Below are positions 37,242 through 46,676 of a stretch of 64,000 nucleotides of DNA, one piece after another. The notes beneath the pieces were generated by a model. That model ran no database searches and was not told the DNA's origin. It was given only the letters and a program-made list of their open reading frames with translations. Both the position numbers and the translations under genes were made by a program. This DNA comes from Caenispirillum salinarum AK4 (lineage in GTDB: Bacteria > Pseudomonadota > Alphaproteobacteria > Rhodospirillales > Rhodospirillaceae), in contig NZ_ANHY01000008.1 in NCBI RefSeq assembly GCF_000315795.1, positions 124,001-188,000 of the forward strand. Reading direction: 5' to 3'. The stretch's first letter is position 1, and each line of letters starts with the position of its first letter.

Positions 37242-38339
37242 TTGCCCGTGCACCCGGCCACGGAGCCGTCCGCCGCCCCGGACCCGAGACCGCCCGAGCG
37301 CCGGCCAACGTGGCAGACGGCGCTGATCGGGCTGTTCGTGCTGGCGATCTTCGCAACGCTTTACGTCGCATCGGCCCTGTTCATCCCCATTGCGCTGGCG
37401 GTGCTGTTCCGTCTTCTGCTCATGCCGCCGGTGCGCAAGCTCTCGCGTCTCGGCGTGCCGCGGGCCGCCGGGGCGGGGCTCGTGGTGCTGCTGTTCGTCG
37501 CCGCCATCGGCGGCGCGGCGACGTCCCTGGCCGCGCCTGCCTCGGCATGGCTCGACCGGGCGCCCACCAGCATGATCGTCCTGCGCATGCGGCTGGCGGA
37601 AATCCGCAAGCCCCTGGACGAGATCCGCGAGGCCACCGAGAGCATGGCCGAGGCGACGCAGGGAGAGGACGAAGGCACGCCCGAGGTCGTCGTCAAGCAG
37701 CCGGGGCTGGCGGAAAGCATGCTCACCCAGGCGGGAACGGTGGTCGCCTCGGGTGCGCTGATGCTGGTGCTGCTGTATTTCATGCTGGCCACGGGCGACA
37801 GCCTGCTTCGGTCCATGCTGCGGCGGTCCAGGCGGCGGGGAGAGCGCAAGCGCACCGTGGACATCTTCCGACGGGCGGAGCAGGACATATCCGCCTACCT
37901 GATTACCATCACGCTCATCAACCTCGCGCTCGGCATCGTCACGGGGCTGGCCATGTGGGCGCTGGGGATGCCGACGCCCATGCTGTGGGGGGCGCTGGCG
38001 GCCATCACCAACTTCGTGCCCTTCCTGGGGGCGGCGGCGACGCTGGTCGTGATCGGCGTGGTGTCGCTGCTGACGTTCTCGCAGATCAGCCTGGCGATCA
38101 TCCCGCCGCTGGTGTTCTTCGGCCTGACGACGCTGGAAGGCCAGTTCGTCACCCCCAGCCTGATCGGCCGCCGCCTGACCATCAGTCCCGTCGCCGTGTT
38201 CCTGGCGCTGATGGTCTGGGGGTGGATGTGGGGCATTCCCGGCATGTTGCTGGCCGTGCCCATGCTGGCGACCTTCAAGATCGTCTGCGACAGTGTGCCG
38301 CGCCTCAACCACATCGGGGCGCTGCTTGATCGAAGATAG
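37242..38339 (+). CDS. AI-2E family transporter (PerM type)
   Basis: 365 residues with about eight membrane helices; characteristic ALFIPIALAVLFRLLLMPPV at the N-terminus, PTPMLWGALAAITNFVPFLG and TLEGQFVTPSLIGRRL motifs at the C-terminus. Family members export autoinducer-2 (YdgG) or exchange Na+/H+; the specific role cannot be told. The start is TTG 37242 (seven bases after GGAGG) or GTG 37248; both are unusual and the first is better spaced. Confidence 0.88.
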   Translation: MPVHPATEPSAAPDPRPPERRPTWQTALIGLFVLAIFATLYVASALFIPIALAVLFRLLLMPPVRKLSRLGVPRAAGAGLVVLLFVAAIGGAATSLAAPASAWLDRAPTSMIVLRMRLAEIRKPLDEIREATESMAEATQGEDEGTPEVVVKQPGLAESMLTQAGTVVASGALMLVLLYFMLATGDSLLRSMLRRSRRRGERKRTVDIFRRAEQDISAYLITITLINLALGIVTGLAMWALGMPTPMLWGALAAITNFVPFLGAAATLVVIGVVSLLTFSQISLAIIPPLVFFGLTTLEGQFVTPSLIGRRLTISPVAVFLALMVWGWMWGIPGMLLAVPMLATFKIVCDSVPRLNHIGALLDRR

Positions 38340-38403
38340 GATATATGGCCCTGGCTCCGGCGCGCCGTGCTGCTAGTCTGACGGCCGGAGAAGGAGGTTT
38401 CCC

Positions 38404-39327
38404 ATGCGCCAGTACCATTTCCTCACCTGCGACGTCTTCACCGACACGGCCTTCGGCGGCAACCCCCTGGCCGTGGTGCCCGAGGCCGAGGGGCTGGACG
38501 ACCGGACCATGCAGACCGTCGCGCGGGAGTTCAACCTGTCGGAGACCATCTTCGTCCTGCCGCCGAAGGACCCGGCGCACACGGCGTCGGTGCGCATCTT
38601 CACCCCGGCGCGCGAGCTGCCGTTTGCCGGTCATCCCACCGTCGGCTGCGCCCTGACGCTGGCGGCGCTCGGCCGGGTGGAGCGGGACGAAGACGGACGC
38701 GGGGCGCTGACGCTGGAGATGAAGGCGGGGGCGGTGCCTGTGGCTCTTGACCGCGACGGCTCGGGCCGCCCGACGGCCACCTTCACCGCCCCGGGCATCC
38801 CCTCGCTCAGCACCGAGGGCCTGCCGCCCGCGCGGGCGATCGCCCGGATGCTGGGCCTGGAGCCGGGCGACGTGGTGACGCGCGAGCCCTTGAGCCCTGC
38901 CGTCTGCACCGTCGGCGGCGTCGCCTTCGCCGTGGTGCCCGTGGCGCCGGACGCGCTGTCGCGCATCCGCCTGAACAGCGCGCTCTACGAAGAGTACAAG
39001 CAGGCCGGTGCGCCCGACCCCTATGTGGTCGCCCTGGACGATCCGCAACGGCCGAGCGCGGTGCACGCCCGCATGTTCGCCCCCGCCATGGGTATTCCCG
39101 AGGACCCGGCCACGGGCTCCGCCGCGACGGCTCTGGCGGCGTGGCTGGACCGGGTGCAACCGGGCACGGGGCGCGAGACGCTGGCCTGGACCATCATCCA
39201 GGGCGCGGACATGGGCCGCCCCAGCACCATTGGCCTGGAACTGGACCGCGAGGACGGCGCCATGACGGCGGTGCGCATCGGTGGCTCGGCGGTGATGATC
39301 AGCGACGGGACGCTCGCGCTTCCTTAG
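38404..39327 (+). CDS. PhzF family isomerase
   Basis: 307 residues, the pseudo-twofold PhzF fold of diaminopimelate-epimerase type. Visible: [28 protein letters not shown] with the likely catalytic Glu, [14 protein letters not shown] and [18 protein letters not shown]. PhzF isomerises trans-2,3-dihydro-3-hydroxyanthranilate; most chromosomal homologues have no phenazine cluster and an unknown substrate. No phenazine genes are seen here. A GAAGGAGG site precedes the ATG. Confidence 0.9.
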   Translation: MRQYHFLTCDVFTDTAFGGNPLAVVPEAEGLDDRTMQTVAREFNLSETIFVLPPKDPAHTASVRIFTPARELPFAGHPTVGCALTLAALGRVERDEDGRGALTLEMKAGAVPVALDRDGSGRPTATFTAPGIPSLSTEGLPPARAIARMLGLEPGDVVTREPLSPAVCTVGGVAFAVVPVAPDALSRIRLNSALYEEYKQAGAPDPYVVALDDPQRPSAVHARMFAPAMGIPEDPATGSAATALAAWLDRVQPGTGRETLAWTIIQGADMGRPSTIGLELDREDGAMTAVRIGGSAVMISDGTLALP

Positions 39328-39575
39328 ATGAACGCATCCACCAGCAGCCGCAGCGCCACCAGCGATGACGACGCCGCCGTCGCCAGGGCGGCGCGGCGGT
39401 TGAGCAGGTTGGAGCGGTTGATGCCCGTCGCCAGCCGGTTGAAGTCCTGGTAGTCCAGGTCCTCTTCCTTGGAGACGCGGCGCTGCGGCCGCTGCCCGGC
39501 GGCGTACCAGAGCCAGGCGGCCGCCAGGGCGGCGAGGGCGGCGCAGATATCGAGGATGAAAAGCGCGGTGGTCAT
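39324..39575 (-). CDS. Small membrane protein
   Basis: 83 residues: two hydrophobic segments (residues about 4-26 and 62-80) flanking a charged loop with SKEEDLDYQDFNRLATGINR. No family recognised. Its ATG overlaps the stop of the trypsin-like protease gene by four bases and it converges with phzF, whose stop it also overlaps by four bases. The arrangement suggests coupling with the protease. Confidence 0.65.
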   Translation of the reverse strand: MTTALFILDICAALAALAAAWLWYAAGQRPQRRVSKEEDLDYQDFNRLATGINRSNLLNRRAALATAASSSLVALRLLVDAFI

Positions 39576-40285
39576 GGCGAAACCTCAACGCCCTCCACCG
39601 CTTCGGCGCTCACCAGAAGCCCGGCGCCGTGGCCGTCGGCGGTGGTGACGAAGCCGCTGACGACCCCCACCACCACCGGCCCCTCGGGCCCGTCCTGCAG
39701 CACCGGCGCACCGGACGTGCCGCGCGTGGTGTCGCAGCGGTGCAGGCGCAGGTCGGGCGCGCCGGCCGGCGTCGCCAGCGCGCAATCCTCCGACAGGCTG
39801 AGCAGGTGCGGCCGGTTCTGGCTGTAGCCGGCGATCACCGCCGGCAGCCCGTCATCGGGCCGGCGCACGGGAAGCGGCGGGACGGGCAGGGTACCGTCGA
39901 GGTGCAGCACGGCCCAGTCCGCCGCCTTCCCCTGCTCGGACAGGGGCGGGGCCTGGATGCGGGCGACGCGGCCGTGGGCGATGAAGTCGCCGCGCCGGTA
40001 GCCCGCCACGAAGTGCAGTTCCGACACCGGCAGATATCGGTTGCCCGGCCGCGCCGTCAGGCAGTGGCGCGCCGTCAGAACGCGGTCGGGCGCGATCAGC
40101 GTTCCGGTGCAGAACCCGCCCCGCGCCCGGTTCACGCGCCCCAGCGCCGACCACGGCGCCGCCGCGCTGTCCAGCATCACCCGGTCGTCGCCGCCGATGA
40201 TGCCCGGCAGCAGCGGCCGCCCGGCCTCCGCCGCCGTGGCTGGCGCGGCGGCAAGAAGCGCCAGCAGCATCAGGATCGTGCGCAT
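39572..40285 (-). CDS. Secreted trypsin-like serine protease
   Basis: 237 residues with an N-terminal signal peptide (MRTILMLLALLAAAPATAAEA). S1-type catalytic residues can be placed: His in DRVLTARHCLTA, Asp in ADWAVLHLDG and Ser in RGTSGAPVLQDG. The HCL segment suggests a disulfide near the His. Periplasmic or extracellular. Start 40285 given by the signal peptide; extension to 40339 is not supported. Overlaps the small membrane protein gene by four bases at its end. Confidence 0.88.
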   Translation of the reverse strand: MRTILMLLALLAAAPATAAEAGRPLLPGIIGGDDRVMLDSAAAPWSALGRVNRARGGFCTGTLIAPDRVLTARHCLTARPGNRYLPVSELHFVAGYRRGDFIAHGRVARIQAPPLSEQGKAADWAVLHLDGTLPVPPLPVRRPDDGLPAVIAGYSQNRPHLLSLSEDCALATPAGAPDLRLHRCDTTRGTSGAPVLQDGPEGPVVVGVVSGFVTTADGHGAGLLVSAEAVEGVEVSP

Positions 40286-40375
40286 GATCTCTCCCTCTTT
40301 CCCCGGCCCGATCATCGCGGGATGGCGGCCGGGAGGCAAGGGGGCGGCGCGCTGTCGCCGGCCGCAGGCTCGCTC

Positions 40376-40474
40376 CTACAGGATGCCGAACACCATCAGC
40401 AGGACCACCGTCAGCACCACCGAGACGGCCAGCGATCCCAGGCAGCCAAGGCGGTTGGAGAAGAACACGAACAT
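40376..40474 (-). CDS. 32-residue single-helix membrane peptide
   Basis: ORF of 33 codons: MFVFFSNRLGCLGSLAVSVV, then a hydrophobic helix ending FGIL and a stop. It begins three bases after the stop of the P-type ATPase gene, with AGAGGAG eight bases upstream of the ATG (inside the ATPase stop region), so translation coupling is likely. A small hydrophobic partner subunit for an ATPase is plausible (KdpF-like), but this is inference. It is too short to be found by ordinary length cut-offs. Confidence 0.6.
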   Translation of the reverse strand: MFVFFSNRLGCLGSLAVSVVLTVVLLMVFGIL

Positions 40475-40477
40475 GGT

Positions 40478-43270
40478 CTACTCCTCTGCCCGGCGCGTCT
40501 TGCCGCTGCGGCGGCGCCAGAAGGTTTTCTCGACCTCCACGATCAGGAAGATGCCGACCAGCGCCGCGGCGATGATGGCCCAGTACATCAGCGGCATGGC
40601 GGTGCTGCCGAACAGGTACTGCATGGGGCCGGTGTAGGTCCAAAGGACCTGCGCGGCGATCACCAGCCCGGTGGCGATCAGCGCCGGGCGCGACCCCGCC
40701 AGCCCCTTGGCCGACAACGACCGGTCGGTCAGCTTGCGGATGTTGAACAGATAGGCGATCTCGCCGGCCACCAGCATGTTCACCGCCGCAGTGCGCGCCA
40801 GCTCCGCGTTCCCTTCCGAGCCGCCGCCGGCGTACAGGAAAATGCCGAACACCGCGCCCACCAGCAGCAGCGAGACGAACACCACGCGCCACACCAGGAA
40901 GCGCGTCAGGATGGGCTCGTCCGGGTCGCGCGGGGCGCGGGCCATGACGTCGTCCTCCGCCGGCTCGAAGGCCAGCGACAGGCCCAGCGTCACCGCCGTG
41001 ACCATGTTCACCCAGAGAATCTGCACCGGCGTGATCGGCATGGACATGCCCAGCAGGATCGCCGCCATGATGGACAGCGCCTCGCCGCCGTTGCTGGGCA
41101 GCAGGAAGGTTATGGCCTTGCGGATGTTGTCGTAGACCGTCCGGCCTTCCTCCACCGCGTTGGCGATGGAGGCGAAGTTGTCGTCGGCGAGCACCATCTC
41201 GCCGGCCTCCTTGGCGGCTTCGGTGCCCTGGATGCCCATGGCGACACCCACGTCGGCGCGCTTCAGCGCCGGTGCGTCGTTGACGCCGTCGCCGGTCATG
41301 GCGCACACCGCGCCCTTGGCCTGGATGGCCTGCACCAGGCGCAGCTTGTGCTCCGGCGAGGCGCGGGCGAAGACGTCGACCTCGGGCACCTTGTCCTGCA
41401 GCCCTTCGTCGGAGGTGTCGCCGATGTCCTTGCCGGACATGGGATTGTCGGTGTGCTCCAGCCCGATCTGGGCGCCGATGGCAGCGGCGGTCAGTGCGTG
41501 GTCGCCGGTGACCATCTTCACATGGATGCCGGCGTCGTGGCAGCGCCGGACGGCATCGATGGCGCTCTGCCGCGGCGGGTCGAGCAGGCCGACCAGCCCC
41601 ACCAGCACGAGGCCGCTCTCGACCGTGTCCTCGGACAGCGACCCGTCGCCGGCGTCGGGCTTGTCGGCCAGCGCCAGCACGCGGACCCCGCGTGACGACA
41701 GGTCGTTGACCCGCTTCTCCCAGCGGTCGCGGTCGATGTCCCTGTCGCCTTCGGCGGTGGCGACCTTGTCGCACATGTCCAGGATCACGTCGGGCGCGCC
41801 CTTGACGTGGATGACGCTGCCGCCGCCCTCGGGGTCGCGGTTGAGCGTCGCCATGTACTTGCGTTCGGAATCGAAGGGAATGACGTCCTGCCGCTCGGCC
41901 TTCCGGTGCAGGTCCTCCAGGTCCATGCCGGCCTTGGCGGCGGCCACCACAAGGGCGCCTTCCGTCGGATCGCCGGCGATGGTCCATTCGTCGTCCTTCT
42001 GCTCCAGCGCCGCCTCGTTGCACAGGGCGCCGGTCGACAGGAAGCGGCGCAGCAGCGGCGCGTCGTCCAGGCTTTCGATCGCCTCGCCCTTCTCGCGCCG
42101 CTCCCGGCCGTCCTGCTCCTCGTCGTCGCGGCCGGCGGTGCCTTCCTCCACGAACCGGAAGTCGCCCTCGGGCTTGAAGCCGGTGCCGGACACCTCGACC
42201 TCGCCGTCCTCGACCGCGACGATGCGCGCCGTCATCTCGTTGCGGGTCAGCGTGCCGGTCTTGTCGGTGAAGATGGTGGACACGCTGCCCAGCGTCTCCA
42301 CCGCCGGCAGCCGGCGGATGATGGCGTTGCGCTTGGCCATGCGCTGCACGCCCAGCGCCAGCGTGATGGTCACCAGCGCCGGCAGGCCCTGCGGAATGGC
42401 GGCGACGGCCAGGCCGACGCCGGCCAGGAACATCTCCTGCAACCCGCGCCCGTAGACCAGCGCCCCGAAGGCGCCCATGGCACCGGCGATGATGAGGATG
42501 ATGACGGCCAGGATCTTGGCGAAGTGGTCCAGCTGCCGCATGAGCGGCGTCTGGGTTTCCTCCACTTCCTCCAGCATTTCCGAGATGCGGCCGATCTCGG
42601 TGCGCTTGCCGGTTTCGACCACCACCCCCTCGCCGCTGCCCTGGGCGACCATGGTGCCGGCGTGCGCCAGGCTGGAGCGCTCGGCCAGGTCGGTGTCCTC
42701 GTCCACCGCGTCGGGGGTCTTGTCCACGGCCTCAGACTCGCCGGTCAAGGCGGCTTCCTGGATGCGCAGGCGGTTGGCATTTAGCAGGCGGATGTCGGCC
42801 GGCACCCGGTCGCCCGCCTCGATGGCGACGATGTCGCCGGGGACCACCTCCTCGGCGTCGATCTCGCCCTTGGACCCGCCGCGCTTGACCGTGGCCTTGG
42901 GCGAGAGCATGCCCTTGATGCTCTCCAGTGCCTTTTCCGCCTTGCCTTCCTGGTAGAAGCCGATGATGGCGTTGATGATGACCACGCCGAAGATGGCGCC
43001 GGCATCGATCCACTGGCCGAGCACCGTGGTCACGATGCCCGCGATGATGAGGATGATGATCAGCACGTTCTGGAATTGCGCCAGCAGCCGCTTCCACCAC
43101 GGGCGGGCCTCTTCCTGCCGCAGGATGTTGCGGCCATGCTTTTCCAGACGCTGCTTTGCCTCGTCGTCGCCAAGACCCTCGCGCCGGGAGTCCAGCCGCT
43201 CCAGGGCGTCGTCGCCGGAGAGGGCGTGCCAGGCCGTGCGCTCGTTGTCCTCCTGCGCGGCATCCTTCAT
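40478..43270 (-). CDS. P2-type cation-transporting ATPase
   Basis: 930 residues, full P-type ATPase of the Ca2+/Na+ branch: N-terminal cation-ATPase domain, TGESEAV actuator motif, phosphorylation site FTDKTGTLTRNEM with Asp336, FDSERKYMATL and VKGAPDVILDMCD in the nucleotide domain, and MTGDGVNDAPALKRADVGVAMG. The membrane-helix-4 motif reads IPQGLP (Gln294) where most relatives have PEGLP, and helix 6 reads LWVNMVTAVTL. The ion is unresolved. It starts a unit with the 32-residue peptide and the protease cluster further downstream. Confidence 0.93.
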   Translation of the reverse strand: MKDAAQEDNERTAWHALSGDDALERLDSRREGLGDDEAKQRLEKHGRNILRQEEARPWWKRLLAQFQNVLIIILIIAGIVTTVLGQWIDAGAIFGVVIINAIIGFYQEGKAEKALESIKGMLSPKATVKRGGSKGEIDAEEVVPGDIVAIEAGDRVPADIRLLNANRLRIQEAALTGESEAVDKTPDAVDEDTDLAERSSLAHAGTMVAQGSGEGVVVETGKRTEIGRISEMLEEVEETQTPLMRQLDHFAKILAVIILIIAGAMGAFGALVYGRGLQEMFLAGVGLAVAAIPQGLPALVTITLALGVQRMAKRNAIIRRLPAVETLGSVSTIFTDKTGTLTRNEMTARIVAVEDGEVEVSGTGFKPEGDFRFVEEGTAGRDDEEQDGRERREKGEAIESLDDAPLLRRFLSTGALCNEAALEQKDDEWTIAGDPTEGALVVAAAKAGMDLEDLHRKAERQDVIPFDSERKYMATLNRDPEGGGSVIHVKGAPDVILDMCDKVATAEGDRDIDRDRWEKRVNDLSSRGVRVLALADKPDAGDGSLSEDTVESGLVLVGLVGLLDPPRQSAIDAVRRCHDAGIHVKMVTGDHALTAAAIGAQIGLEHTDNPMSGKDIGDTSDEGLQDKVPEVDVFARASPEHKLRLVQAIQAKGAVCAMTGDGVNDAPALKRADVGVAMGIQGTEAAKEAGEMVLADDNFASIANAVEEGRTVYDNIRKAITFLLPSNGGEALSIMAAILLGMSMPITPVQILWVNMVTAVTLGLSLAFEPAEDDVMARAPRDPDEPILTRFLVWRVVFVSLLLVGAVFGIFLYAGGGSEGNAELARTAAVNMLVAGEIAYLFNIRKLTDRSLSAKGLAGSRPALIATGLVIAAQVLWTYTGPMQYLFGSTAMPLMYWAIIAAALVGIFLIVEVEKTFWRRRSGKTRRAEE

Positions 43271-43459
43271 GGGAGTCCGGGTCCTTCCATTCCTGGTCGT
43301 GCAGAGTCCTCAGTGCAAGAACCAGGGCCGGCGGTGGAAAGTTGCCGCGCTGCCGCTGCGGCGGTCGTCGCCGATGCGGGGCGGACGGCGCGGCGCCATT
43401 GCCCGCCGCCCCCTTTGTTGCGACCATGACGACCCTAATCCACCGGCGGGCGTGCGCGT

Positions 43460-45985
43460 ATGAGGCTGTCCTTCACCGTCTGCAAGCTGGCATGGCGCGA
43501 CCTGCGCGGCGGCCTCGGCGGCCTGTGGTTCGTGGTGCTGCAGATCGCGCTGGGCGTCGCCATGATGGCGGCCGTGGGGTCGCTGGGCGGCGCGGTGCTC
43601 GACAGCCTCACCGCGGTCGGGCGTCAGGCGGCCGGCGGCGACCTGTCCCTGCGCCTGTTCCATGCCCCCGCGATGCCGGATCAACGTCGCCTGCTGGAGG
43701 GGCTGGGCACGGTCAGCGAGATCGCGGAGCTGCGCCCGGTGGCGGAAACCGCCGATGGCGGGCGGCGGACGCTGGTGGAACTCAAGGCCGTGGACGATGC
43801 CTGGCCGCTCTACGGTAAGGCAGCGGTCACGGGCGCGGCGTCACTCGACCAGGCGCTTGACCGCGATGGCGGCACCTGGGGCGCGGCGGTCGGGCCGGAT
43901 CTGCTGGAGGCCCTGGACCTTTCGCTCGGGGAGCGTCTGCGGCTGGGCAACCTGGAGGTAACCCTGCGCGCCGTGGTCACGCACGAGCCCGACCGGCTGT
44001 TGCGGGCCTTTTCCCTGGGTCCGCGCGTGATCGTCGACAAGGCCGCGCTGGCGGATGCGGGGCTGACCCCGCCCGGCGCGCCCGTCTACTGGTACTACCG
44101 GCTGCGGCTGGGCGGTGAAACGGATGCTGGCGCCGCCATCCGCCTGCTGACCGAGCGGCAGCCCGATGCCGGCTGGCGGATCGTCGACGGGCGCCAGGGC
44201 GTGCCCGGCGCCGAGCGGACGCTCGACCTCGCGCGCACCCTGTTCCTGCTCATCGCCATGGCGGTCCTGGTGGCAGGAGGCCTGGGGGTTGGCAACGCGG
44301 TGCGGGCCCATGTGGAGCGGCGTCTTCCCACGTCGGCGACCCTGAAGGTTCTGGGGGCGCGGCCGCGCCAGGTGTTCGGCATGCTTCTCGCCCAGGTGCT
44401 GGGCGCTGCCGTCGTTGCATCGCTGCTGGGATGCGCGGCGGGCGGCGGTGCGGCGGCCTTGGCGCTGCGCCGGGCGCCGGACTGGATCATCCGAACCGCC
44501 GCGCCGTGGCAGCCGGAAGCCCTTGCCATGGCGGTGGCGGTGGGCGTGCTGGCAGCGGCGGCCTTCGCCATCCGACCGCTGGCCTGGGCTGCCGGCCATC
44601 GTCCGCCGGAGGTATGGCGGAGCGCCCTGGCACCGGCCGCCGGGCGCGGCGGCCGCCGGGCGTGGGCGGCCGCGGTGGCGACCGGGGCTGTGGCGGTGGG
44701 CGTGGTGGCCGCCTGGACCGGAATGCCGGTGGCGACGGCGGCCTTCCTTGTCGTGTGCGCGGCGGCGGCGGCCCTTTTCGCGGTGGCGGGGCGCGGGCTG
44801 GCGCGGCTGGCCCGGCGCCTGGCGCGGGGGCGGCGCGGAGCGGTGCGGATGGCGCTCATCAACATCGGCCGGCCCGATGCCCCGACGGTGCCGGTAACGG
44901 TGGTGCTTGGCCTGTCCCTGGCGCTGGTGACGGCCGTGGGGCTGACGGGACGGGCGGCCCTGCATCACATGGACGCCACGCTGCCCGCCGAGGCGCCGGA
45001 TGCCGTCGTTCTCTCGGTGCCGCCCGAGGCCGATGCGGCGCTGCAGGCCCGGCTGAAGGACGTGCCGGACGTGCGGCGGGTGGAGACCGCCCCCTTCCTG
45101 CACGCCCGGATCAGCCGGCTGAAGGGAGCGCCGGTGGTGGAGACCGACGTGCCGCGCTCCGTCGCCTGGGCGGTGCGGGGTGATAGGGGCCTGAGTTGGC
45201 GCCGCCTGCCGCGGTCGGGGACTGAGCTTGCGGCCGGGACGTGGTGGGCCGAGGACCATGCCGGGCCGCTTCTCGCCTCGGTGGATGCGCGGGTGGCGGG
45301 CCGGCTGGATCTGGCCGTGGGCGATGCCTTGACGCTTGCCACTCCGTCGGGACCGATGACCGCCACCGTCGCCAACCTGCGCCGCATGGACCTGACGGCC
45401 CTCGACCTGGATTTCCCCATCATTCTGTCGCCGCCGGCCGAGCCGCCGCCGCACAGCCGGATCGCCGCCGTGTGGGCGCCGCAGGGCGCGCTCGCGGCGG
45501 CGGAGGCCGCTATCGCCGACGTGGCCCCGGACGCACCGGTGCTGCGCATGGCGCCGGTCCTGGAAGCGCTGCGGGGCACAGTGGCGCAGGTGCGGGCGCT
45601 GCTGCTCGGGCTGGCCGGTTTTGCGCTGGGGGCGGCGGCGCTGGTGCTGGCGGCGACGGTCCTGGCGAGCGCGCGGGCGCGGCAGCACGATGTCACCATC
45701 CTGCGCGCGCTGGGGGTGTCGCAACGGCAGGTGGACCGGGTGCTGGTGCTGGAGTTCGCCATGTTGGGGGCCGCCGTCGGCCTTCTGGCGGTGCCGGTGG
45801 GGACGGCTGCCGGCCTGGCCGTGGCCGCCGCTGTCACGACGGCGGGCGATGCCGTCGATGCCGGGCTGCCGCTGGCGGTGGTCGGGTCGACCGTGGTGGT
45901 GATGGCGGGGGTCGGCCTGATCCTGGCCCGCCGCCTGCGCCGGGTGCCGCTGGCGGCGGCACTGCGCCGCGTGGCGCAGGAGTAG
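43460..45985 (+). CDS. FtsX-like ABC transporter permease (YbbP type)
   Basis: 841 residues. Membrane helices occur near the N-terminus (residues about 20-45), in the middle (about 260-470) and at the C-terminus, in two copies of the FtsX-like permease domain, with soluble periplasmic segments between. The family normally works with a LolD/YbbA-type ATPase encoded next door. None is found here, which makes it an orphan. Ala/Gly-rich throughout, with strong high-GC codon bias. Confidence 0.85.
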   Translation: MRLSFTVCKLAWRDLRGGLGGLWFVVLQIALGVAMMAAVGSLGGAVLDSLTAVGRQAAGGDLSLRLFHAPAMPDQRRLLEGLGTVSEIAELRPVAETADGGRRTLVELKAVDDAWPLYGKAAVTGAASLDQALDRDGGTWGAAVGPDLLEALDLSLGERLRLGNLEVTLRAVVTHEPDRLLRAFSLGPRVIVDKAALADAGLTPPGAPVYWYYRLRLGGETDAGAAIRLLTERQPDAGWRIVDGRQGVPGAERTLDLARTLFLLIAMAVLVAGGLGVGNAVRAHVERRLPTSATLKVLGARPRQVFGMLLAQVLGAAVVASLLGCAAGGGAAALALRRAPDWIIRTAAPWQPEALAMAVAVGVLAAAAFAIRPLAWAAGHRPPEVWRSALAPAAGRGGRRAWAAAVATGAVAVGVVAAWTGMPVATAAFLVVCAAAAALFAVAGRGLARLARRLARGRRGAVRMALINIGRPDAPTVPVTVVLGLSLALVTAVGLTGRAALHHMDATLPAEAPDAVVLSVPPEADAALQARLKDVPDVRRVETAPFLHARISRLKGAPVVETDVPRSVAWAVRGDRGLSWRRLPRSGTELAAGTWWAEDHAGPLLASVDARVAGRLDLAVGDALTLATPSGPMTATVANLRRMDLTALDLDFPIILSPPAEPPPHSRIAAVWAPQGALAAAEAAIADVAPDAPVLRMAPVLEALRGTVAQVRALLLGLAGFALGAAALVLAATVLASARARQHDVTILRALGVSQRQVDRVLVLEFAMLGAAVGLLAVPVGTAAGLAVAAAVTTAGDAVDAGLPLAVVGSTVVVMAGVGLILARRLRRVPLAAALRRVAQE

Positions 45986-46048
45986 GAGCCGTTCGGGCGG
46001 CCGGGATCGTCCGGGGAGGGCGATGTCTGGCGCGCGCCGGGGCGGCGG

Positions 46049-46225
46049 TCAGTCGCCGCCTGCGCGCCCCTGATCGTCCTGCTTGACCGTCTCGTCTTTC
46101 GGGCGCGTCGGCGTCTTGTTGTCGCAGCCGTCGCCGGTCCAGTCGTCGTGCAGGTACTTCTGCTGCTCGCTGATGCGCTTGACTTCGGCGTCGCTGGGTG
46201 GCTCGGGAATGTGCGGGTCGGGCAT
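46049..46225 (-). CDS. Small hypothetical protein
   Basis: 58 residues, hydrophilic, Asp/Lys-rich: SDAEVKRISEQQKYLHDDW and KPTRPKDETVKQDDQG-like sequence with one cysteine. No family recognised. CAGGAGG five bases upstream of ATG 46225 is a good ribosome site. It is the last gene before the tRNA fragment. Confidence 0.55.
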   Translation of the reverse strand: MPDPHIPEPPSDAEVKRISEQQKYLHDDWTGDGCDNKTPTRPKDETVKQDDQGRAGGD

Positions 46226-46338
46226 GATGGCCTCCTGCGGTGGCGATGTCGTCAACCGTATCAAGAGGGTACGCCCGCGGGACGCCATCGGTTGGATGCC
46301 CCGAGGCGCTGCCGCCCGTGCGCGGCCCGCCGAAACGA

Positions 46339-46368
46339 CGAAACCCCAAGGTTTCCCTTGGGGTTTCG
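46339..46368 (-). terminator. Terminator of the tRNA-Val transcript
   Basis: Perfect 13-base stem (46339-46351 with 46356-46368), TTTC/GAAA loop. It lies directly after the 3' end of the truncated tRNA on the minus strand, where the terminator of the intact gene would stand. The T tail is short. Confidence 0.75.
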
Positions 46369-46369
46369 G

Positions 46370-46415
46370 TGGTGGGCGTGGCTGGGATTGAACCAGCGAC
46401 CCCTACGATGTCAAT
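46370..46415 (-). tRNA. 3' half of tRNA-Val(GAC), island attachment-site scar
   Basis: On the minus strand the bases read TTGACAT (anticodon loop, anticodon GAC at 46412-46410), then the 3' arm of the anticodon stem, the T arm with GGTTCAATCC and a 3' end CACGCCCACCA. The anticodon-to-CCA distance is exactly 43 bases, as in a normal tRNA. Beyond the anticodon loop the sequence no longer pairs: the 5' half is absent. This is the pattern left when an element integrates into the 3' half of a tRNA gene. The intact gene is expected at the other end of the element, to the right of this window. Confidence 0.85.
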
Positions 46416-46676
46416 GTCTCGGGGCGATGCGGATAAGGCAACAAAATCAAGAGGAAAGCTGCGAATCAAAACGCCGCGATATCACTACATGCGGCGCAGC
46501 CAAGGATAGTTCAGACGGAATATGATGCGTCCGTACCTGCGGGTTTGCCCCGATCTCTGCCGCACTTGCGATCAAAGAACTTTCTGTTGGCTACGCCACA
46601 TATAATCTGCTGGACGGAAATGGAAGCCGCTTGCGGCCTTGGCGGCAAGCGGCCGGTCCTGCCGGTCAGGCGACAC

